Below are positions 59,386-64,000 of a stretch of 64,000 nucleotides of DNA, piece by piece. A model generated the notes under the pieces. It was not told the DNA's origin, ran no database searches, and was given only the letters and a program-made list of their open reading frames with translations. The stretch's first letter is position 1. The number at the start of each line of letters is the position of its first letter. The translations under genes were made by a program, and so were the position numbers. Where the stretch lies: NCBI GenBank assembly GCA_964550345.1, contig CAZJYZ010000005.1, positions 1 through 64,000 on the forward strand, in the 5' to 3' direction. The stretch comes from JAAEUB01 sp964550345 (GTDB taxonomy: Bacteria > Pseudomonadota > Alphaproteobacteria > Rhodobacterales > Rhodobacteraceae).

Positions 59386-61635
59386 ATGACTCGTTTCGCC
59401 GCCCCCATTGCCGAGCAGATCTGGGATATGAAATACCGGCTCAAAAACCCGGAGGGTGATCCGGTTGACCTGAGTGTCGAAGACAGCTGGCGGCGCATCG
59501 CGCGGGCTTTGGCGGTGGATTCGGCCGAGGAAGAAATGTTCTTTGAAGCGCTTGAAGATTTCAAGTTCCTGCCCGCCGGGCGCATCACCGCCGGTGCCGG
59601 AACCGGGCGCAGCGTGACCCTGTTCAACTGTTTTGTCATGGGCACCATACCTGATAGCCTGGCGGGCATTTTTGACATGTTGAAAGAGGCCGCTCTGACC
59701 ATGCAGCAGGGGGGCGGTATCGGTTATGATTTCTCGACCATCCGCCCGAAAGGTGCCGACGTGCATGGTGTGGCAGCGGATGCATCAGGCCCGATCTCGT
59801 TCATGGATGTCTGGGATGCCATGTGCCGCACGATCATGAGCGCCGGGTCACGGCGCGGGGCGATGATGGCGACCATGCGCTGTGATCATCCGGATATTCA
59901 GCAATTCGTCTCAGCCAAGTCCGACTCCGCCCGTCTGCGCATGTTCAATATGTCCGTGCTGATTACGGATGAATTCATGGCGGCGGTGCGCGAGGACGCC
60001 AGGTGGGACCTGAAATTTGAAGGCAGGATATACCACACGATTGACGCGCGGGATTTGTGGAATCAGATCATGCGCGCCACATATGATTATGCCGAGCCGG
60101 GGGTGATTTTCATCGACCGGATCAATCATGCCAACAACCTTGCCTATTGCGAAACCATTGCTGCCACCAATCCCTGTGGCGAACAGCCATTACCACCATA
60201 CGGGGCGTGTCTGTTGGGGTCGGTAAATTTGGCGCGGCTGGTTGCTGACCCATTTGAGGAAACCGCCCGGCTTGACGAAAAAGCGCTGGCCGATCTGGTG
60301 ACGACAGCCGTGCGGTTGATGGACAACGTGGTGGACGCTTCGCGCTTCCCGCTCGAAGCCCAGAGGCAGGAGGCGCAAGCCAAAAGACGTATTGGCCTTG
60401 GAGTTACCGGGCTGGCGGACGCTTTATTGATGATCGGGCTGCGCTATGGGTCCGACGCGGCGGTAAAACAGACCGAAAGCTGGACCAAAGCCATCGCCCG
60501 CGCTGCCTATCTTGCATCTGTGGAGCTGGCCAAGGAAAAGGGTGCCTTTCCGTTGTTTGATGCCGAGGCCTATCTGGCTTCGGGAATGATGCAGGCCATG
60601 GATGAAGATGTACGCAAAGCCATCCGCGAACACGGTATTCGCAACGCACTTCTGACCTCTATCGCTCCGACCGGGACGATCAGCCTCTATGCGGGCAATG
60701 TCAGTTCCGGGATCGAACCTGTTTTTGCCTATGCATACACCCGTAAAGTGCTTCAAAACGACGGCTCTCATACCGAGGAAGAGGTGGTGGACTATGCCGT
60801 GCAGATGTGGCGGGACAAGTTTGGAGACAAGGAATTGCCTGAGCATTTCGTCAACGCCCAGACCCTGGCGCCGCTGGATCATGTCAAGATGCAGGCTGCC
60901 GCGCAGAAATGGGTCGATTCGAGCATTTCCAAAACCATCAACTGCCCCGAAGACATCTCTTTTGAGGATTTCAAAGACGTTTATCTTGCGGCGTGGGAAG
61001 CCGGGTGCAAGGGTTGCACCACCTACCGGCCCAATGCGGTGACGGGTTCTGTGCTTAGCGTCAACGCCGACAGTGAAGAGACGCCCGAGGCCGATCAGGG
61101 CGCAGACGTGATCTATATGGCCGAGCCGCTGGACCGGCCGAAATCACTGGAAGGGGCGACCTACAAACTCAAATGGCCCGAAAGCGAACACGCGATCTAC
61201 ATCACCGTGAATGACCTTGTGGTCAACGGTCACAGGCGCCCGTTTGAAGTCTTCATCAACTCCAAGAACATGGAGCATTTTGCCTGGACCGTGGCTCTGA
61301 CCCGCATGATCAGTGCGGTATTCCGGCGAGGTGGAGATGTGTCGTTTGTCGTCGAGGAATTAAAAGCTGTGTTTGACCCCCGAGGCGGCGCCTGGATGGG
61401 GGGCAAGTATGTACCGTCCATCTTGGCAGCCATTGGCGGCGTGATCGAAACGCATATGATCTCAACCGGTTTTCTGGCGGGCGAGGGGCTGGGGCTCAAA
61501 AGTGATCCGCAGGCCGAGGTGGTCAACCTCGACCAGCCGCGCGGTCCGGCCTGCCCGCGCTGTGGGCAGTATGAAATGCGCATGGTCGAAGGTTGCATGA
61601 CCTGCGGTGCCTGTGGGCATTCGAAATGTGGTTGA
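59386..61635 (+). CDS. nrdJ: adenosylcobalamin-dependent ribonucleoside-diphosphate reductase
   Basis: A 749-residue class II ribonucleotide reductase that makes deoxynucleotides using a 5'-deoxyadenosyl radical from coenzyme B12. Active site NPCGEQPLPPYGACLLGSVN with Asn262, Cys264 and Glu266; SIAPTGTISLYAGNVSSGIE carries the phosphate loop. Partner cysteines are in TLFNCFVMG and in the C-terminal tail CPRCGQYEMRMVEGCMTCGACGHSKCG (shown in parts: CPRCGQY, CMTCGACGHSKC), a zinc-finger-like region. No B12 riboswitch is seen in the 73-base spacer upstream. It likely provides oxygen-independent synthesis. Confidence 0.96.
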   Translation: MTRFAAPIAEQIWDMKYRLKNPEGDPVDLSVEDSWRRIARALAVDSAEEEMFFEALEDFKFLPAGRITAGAGTGRSVTLFNCFVMGTIPDSLAGIFDMLKEAALTMQQGGGIGYDFSTIRPKGADVHGVAADASGPISFMDVWDAMCRTIMSAGSRRGAMMATMRCDHPDIQQFVSAKSDSARLRMFNMSVLITDEFMAAVREDARWDLKFEGRIYHTIDARDLWNQIMRATYDYAEPGVIFIDRINHANNLAYCETIAATNPCGEQPLPPYGACLLGSVNLARLVADPFEETARLDEKALADLVTTAVRLMDNVVDASRFPLEAQRQEAQAKRRIGLGVTGLADALLMIGLRYGSDAAVKQTESWTKAIARAAYLASVELAKEKGAFPLFDAEAYLASGMMQAMDEDVRKAIREHGIRNALLTSIAPTGTISLYAGNVSSGIEPVFAYAYTRKVLQNDGSHTEEEVVDYAVQMWRDKFGDKELPEHFVNAQTLAPLDHVKMQAAAQKWVDSSISKTINCPEDISFEDFKDVYLAAWEAGCKGCTTYRPNAVTGSVLSVNADSEETPEADQGADVIYMAEPLDRPKSLEGATYKLKWPESEHAIYITVNDLVVNGHRRPFEVFINSKNMEHFAWTVALTRMISAVFRRGGDVSFVVEELKAVFDPRGGAWMGGKYVPSILAAIGGVIETHMISTGFLAGEGLGLKSDPQAEVVNLDQPRGPACPRCGQYEMRMVEGCMTCGACGHSKCG

Positions 61636-61769
61636 GATTTGCCTAAACGCAGCTGTCGGTCTCACGCTGGCGAAGTTACGGTGGCTTTAGCCGGAGGAAT
61701 CGTGCCCCCGCAGGGGTTGCCGATGATATCAGTTTAATAAGGTCTGAGTGATCCCTGGTTTCGCGTCAT

Positions 61770-62150
61770 TTACGATTCAGAGGGGCGATTACGCTCATAA
61801 CGTTTCGACACTAAAAATTGCGGCAGCCAGGATTCCCGCCTGATGGTCCAAAGCTCATAGGTCGGAGACAATTGGTCTGGTTCATCCAAAGCCCCCAAAT
61901 GTATTTCGACTTCGTCACCGCTGGTTGAAAAAACAGATGATCCACATTCCGGGCAGAAATGCCGCCCATGGTATTCACTTAATTCGCCATCTATGGTGAC
62001 TAAATTTTTAGGGAAAATTGCCGAAGCATGAAATACTGCTCCGTGATGTTTGCGGCAATCCAGACAGTGACAAATGCCGACCCGTTTTGGGTGCCCGGAA
62101 GCTGCAAGCCTCACTTTACCGCACAGACACCCGCCTGAAACTTGCTTCAT
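61770..62150 (-). CDS. GFA family protein (glutathione-dependent formaldehyde-activating type)
   Basis: A 126-residue zinc protein. GGCLCGKVRLAASG, then CHCLDCRKHHGAVFHASAIF and HFCPECGSSVFST provide the conserved cysteines (Cys-x-Cys, Cys-x2-Cys, Cys-x2-Cys) that bind two zincs. The family is named after Gfa of Paracoccus, which was proposed to accelerate S-hydroxymethyl-glutathione formation, but most members are uncharacterised. The base composition is slightly richer in A/T than its neighbours. Confidence 0.9.
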   Translation of the reverse strand: MKQVSGGCLCGKVRLAASGHPKRVGICHCLDCRKHHGAVFHASAIFPKNLVTIDGELSEYHGRHFCPECGSSVFSTSGDEVEIHLGALDEPDQLSPTYELWTIRRESWLPQFLVSKRYERNRPSES

Positions 62151-62325
62151 CTCAGTGTTCCAATTTTTTAGATAGCCAACAAGCTACTGTGAAAATGCCA
62201 ATGGGCCAATTCACTGAACATTCCACAGAGTTCTTCTGGCGGTTTTGGATCAGATATTGCGCCCGCTCTTGGCGCGAAACTGTCAGATCGCCCATTCGGA
62301 AATTGGTGGTCCCTTCCCCGGCGGT

Positions 62326-63165
62326 TTAGTGTGCCATCAAAACCGGTACTTCGGCCACTTCCAGCATATGCCGTGTGGCGCCGCCCATGATGGCCTCCCG
62401 GAAGCGTGAATGACCATAGGCACCCATCACAACCATCTGTGCATCCTTGTCGCCGACATGGCGGTTCAGGATATCTGACACCCTTGGCATGGTCTTGGCC
62501 AGCACTGACACTTCGGCGCGGATATCATGGCGGGACAGCATCTGGCTCAGCGCTCCGCCTGGGTCCGAGCGGTCGGGCCCATGGGCGGGTGGGTCGATAA
62601 TAGTGATGCACACACCATCTGCCGCTTGCAGGAAGGGCAGTGCAGCGCGGGTTGCGCGCAGCGATTCGGCACTGTCATTCCAGGCCAACACTATGTTTTC
62701 GACTTTGTCCGGGAAGGAATAGTTGTCGGGTAGGACCAGCACCGGAACGTTGCCGTTAAACAATGCGGCTTCCACGATGGCCTCCTGTTCATGGCCGCGG
62801 CCTTCGCCATAGGGGCGCGGCAGTACGACGAGGTCGGAAAACCGGGTGCGATGGGCAACAAGGCCGTTCACAGCAACCATCTGCGCGGTCAAAGCCGTTA
62901 CGGCCCAGTTCAGTTCAATATTCTCAAGCTCTTTGCGGGCTGCAGCCTCAAGCGCCTCCGCCTGATCGCGTGCCTGGGCCATGTTGTCCTGAAACACTAC
63001 CGCCGACGCACCAGCATAGTAAAACCCCGGTTGGGTCTGGTCCAGGCCGAGGCAAAGCACATCAAGATGTGCGCCGGTCATCCTCGCCACCCTCGCGGCG
63101 TTTTCCAACGAGTTGGCGAGACTTTCAGTTTCAGTCACGATCGTTGTGATTGTCCGATAAGCCAT
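62326..63165 (-). CDS. universal stress protein, two-domain
   Basis: A 279-residue UspA-type protein with two tandem Usp domains. The first begins YRTITTIVTETESLANSLEN; the second carries VENIVLAWNDSAESLRATRA, VVMGAYGHSRFREAIMGGAT and RHMLEVAEVPVLMAH, with the G-x2-G-x9-G(S/T) ATP-type loop GAYGHSRFREAIMGGAT. Such proteins act in survival under starvation or low oxygen. Start at ATG 63165 with GAGGAA upstream. A perfect FNR box lies 81-94 bases upstream, which fits anaerobic control together with ccoN. Confidence 0.92.
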   Translation of the reverse strand: MAYRTITTIVTETESLANSLENAARVARMTGAHLDVLCLGLDQTQPGFYYAGASAVVFQDNMAQARDQAEALEAAARKELENIELNWAVTALTAQMVAVNGLVAHRTRFSDLVVLPRPYGEGRGHEQEAIVEAALFNGNVPVLVLPDNYSFPDKVENIVLAWNDSAESLRATRAALPFLQAADGVCITIIDPPAHGPDRSDPGGALSQMLSRHDIRAEVSVLAKTMPRVSDILNRHVGDKDAQMVVMGAYGHSRFREAIMGGATRHMLEVAEVPVLMAH

Positions 63166-63245
63166 GGAATCATTCCTCAATATGGTCACATTGGTCGTTT
63201 TTTTCGTTTCTGCGACCATTTTGCGCGCGCATTAACAATCCTGCA

Positions 63246-63259
63246 TTGATATGGGTCAA
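63246..63259. promoter_or_regulatory. FNR/FnrL box (TTGA-N6-TCAA), uspA side
   Basis: TTGATATGGGTCAA, a full match to the TTGA-N6-TCAA core, centred 87 bases before the uspA start. In Rhodobacterales FnrL activates such promoters when oxygen is low. Confidence 0.7.
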
Positions 63260-63292
63260 TCCATATATGTCGCAGCTTCTGTGCGCGGTAAT

Positions 63293-63306
63293 TTGATTTG
63301 GATCAA
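63293..63306. promoter_or_regulatory. FNR/FnrL box (TTGAT-N4-ATCAA), ccoN side
   Basis: TTGATTTGGATCAA, a perfect palindrome of the FnrL consensus, lies 97-110 bases before the ccoN start. The cbb3 oxidase operon is a known FnrL target in Rhodobacter, so direct low-oxygen activation is likely. Confidence 0.8.
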
Positions 63307-63402
63307 GGTGGTCTTTTGTCGAACCCTGCAAACCCTGCACAGTCGAGTGCACCCCATTTGCGGCTATTTTGGGTGTGAAAGACAATAAGAAGGGACAAAA
63401 AA

Positions 63403-64000
63403 ATGTGGGATTACATTAAGTTGCTGCTTCTTGCCGTGGTCGTTTTGGCGGCCGGGTACGCAGCAAACAACGCCCGCGATCTAGCCTATCTGGTCCATGC
63501 GATTCTGGTAGTGCTGATAGCGGCAGGTGTTTTTATCTATACTCTGCGCAGTATGGGTGGAGCAAAAACAGCGCCAGAGACAGGATATATGGACGGCCCC
63601 GTAAAGGTCGGCGTTATTCTGACAGCTTTTTGGGGCGCGGTCGGGTTTCTGGTGGGGACGTGGATCGCGTTCGCGCTGGCATTTCCTGAGCTGAACTTCG
63701 CTTGGGCCGAAGGATATATGAATTTTGGGCGTCTTCGCCCGTTGCACACCTCTGCGGTGATTTTTGCCTTTGGCGGAACTGCACTTGTGACAACATCATT
63801 TTACGTGGTGCAGCGCACCACCGGTGCGCGGCTCTGGGGTGGAAATCTGGCATGGTTCGTTTTCTGGGGCTACCAGATCGTGATCCTGCTGGCTGCCACC
63901 GGTTACTTGCTGGGTTCTACCCAAGGTAAAGAATATGCCGAGCCTGAATGGTATACAGACCTGTGGCTGACCATCGTCTGGGTGGCCTACTTGCTGGTCT
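63403..64000 (+). CDS. ccoN: cytochrome c oxidase, cbb3-type, subunit I (truncated by window edge)
   Basis: The first 199 codons of CcoN, the haem-copper subunit of the high-affinity cbb3 oxidase. The N-terminus has a transmembrane helix (YIKLLLLAVVVLAAGYAANN) typical of alphaproteobacterial CcoN; GYMNFGRLRPLHTSAVIFAF carries the His that binds the low-spin haem b, and WWYT-like TM segments follow (SFYVVQRTTGARLWGGNLAW). The start ATG at 63403 is preceded by AAGGGACA. Expression is expected under low oxygen from the FNR box upstream. The remaining subunits would follow to the right. Confidence 0.95.
   Translation, partial: MWDYIKLLLLAVVVLAAGYAANNARDLAYLVHAILVVLIAAGVFIYTLRSMGGAKTAPETGYMDGPVKVGVILTAFWGAVGFLVGTWIAFALAFPELNFAWAEGYMNFGRLRPLHTSAVIFAFGGTALVTTSFYVVQRTTGARLWGGNLAWFVFWGYQIVILLAATGYLLGSTQGKEYAEPEWYTDLWLTIVWVAYLLV

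Noticed and set aside
62018..62329. 103-codon frame spanning the GFA gene start and the spacer to uspA
   Set aside because: It overlaps the GFA gene on the other strand, has no ribosome binding site and no recognisable sequence; 62151-62325 is therefore left as non-coding.
1..64000. prophage, integrative element, CRISPR array, tRNA or rRNA genes
   Set aside because: No integrase other than chromosomal XerC, no transposase, no phage structural genes, no direct-repeat array and no cloverleaf with a TTCGANTC arm were found on reading.

Overview
The window is a chromosomal segment of an alphaproteobacterium, most likely a roseobacter-group member of the Rhodobacterales. Support for this comes from the FnrL-type boxes between a universal stress gene and ccoN, a B12-dependent nrdJ, a phosphatidylcholine synthase, the fsa/priA/DUF484/xerC neighbourhood, accD-folC coupling, many small hypothetical families that I recall from Rhodobacteraceae, and intergenic palindromic repeats of a kind seen in that group. 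Genus and species cannot be named from what is visible. The DNA is moderately GC-rich and densely coding. No rRNA, tRNA, CRISPR array, transposase, prophage or replication origin was recognised. Layout: 1-3.3 kb holds a partial MFS transporter, an alpha/beta hydrolase, zapE and a decayed rhodanese-family pseudogene. 3.3-7.5 kb holds folC and accD (minus strand) divergent from ilvD. 7.5-13.5 kb carries three poorly characterised genes, a GST, fadH, a tiny ParB-N protein and a LysR regulator. 13.5-16.5 kb is a tightly overlapping minus-strand run (CinA-like, GNAT, AhpD-like, OmpA-like), divergent from sfsA-map. 18-23.7 kb holds a secreted hypothetical, rsmD with a ferredoxin-reductase-like flavoprotein, a DUF302 gene and a ridA-gdpD-FemAB-like run. 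23.7-26.8 kb is a type I secretion ABC/adaptor pair without visible substrate or outer-membrane partner. 27-29.7 kb has MlaA and MlaC homologues and a UroD-fold protein. 29.7-34 kb has a GlcD/LDHD-type oxidase, the Lol lipoprotein exporter (permease + LolD) and a small lipoprotein cytochrome c. 34.2-35.2 kb is an AT-richer island with a frameshifted DUF4238 gene. 35.2-41.9 kb holds parE, a Cys-rich mini-protein, truA and a YcjX/GNAT/YcjF operon. 42-45.4 kb has a giant DUF2339 membrane protein and a truncated haemoglobin. 45.6-53 kb has ileS, ogt, an EamA transporter, pcs, xerC, DUF484 and fsa. 53.2-62.2 kb has priA, a YeeE/TsuA sulfur transporter divergent from an MFS gene, msrA, DUF1489, nrdJ and a GFA protein. 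62.3-64 kb has uspA divergent from ccoN, which is cut by the window edge. Most of the window is ordinary core genome. The observations most worth following are: (1) a perfect ATATTC-N8-GAATAT dyad between yeeE and the MFS gene that matches the published SqrR half-site spacing and predicts persulfide-responsive control; (2) two perfect FNR boxes in the uspA/ccoN divergent promoter; (3) a rhodanese-family gene killed by two stops, a frameshift and a 3' truncation; (4) a DUF4238 gene split by one frameshift in an acquired-looking island; (5) two families of dispersed intergenic repeats; (6) a Fur-like operator beside the truncated globin gene. I did not find a clearly new multi-gene defence or biosynthetic system.
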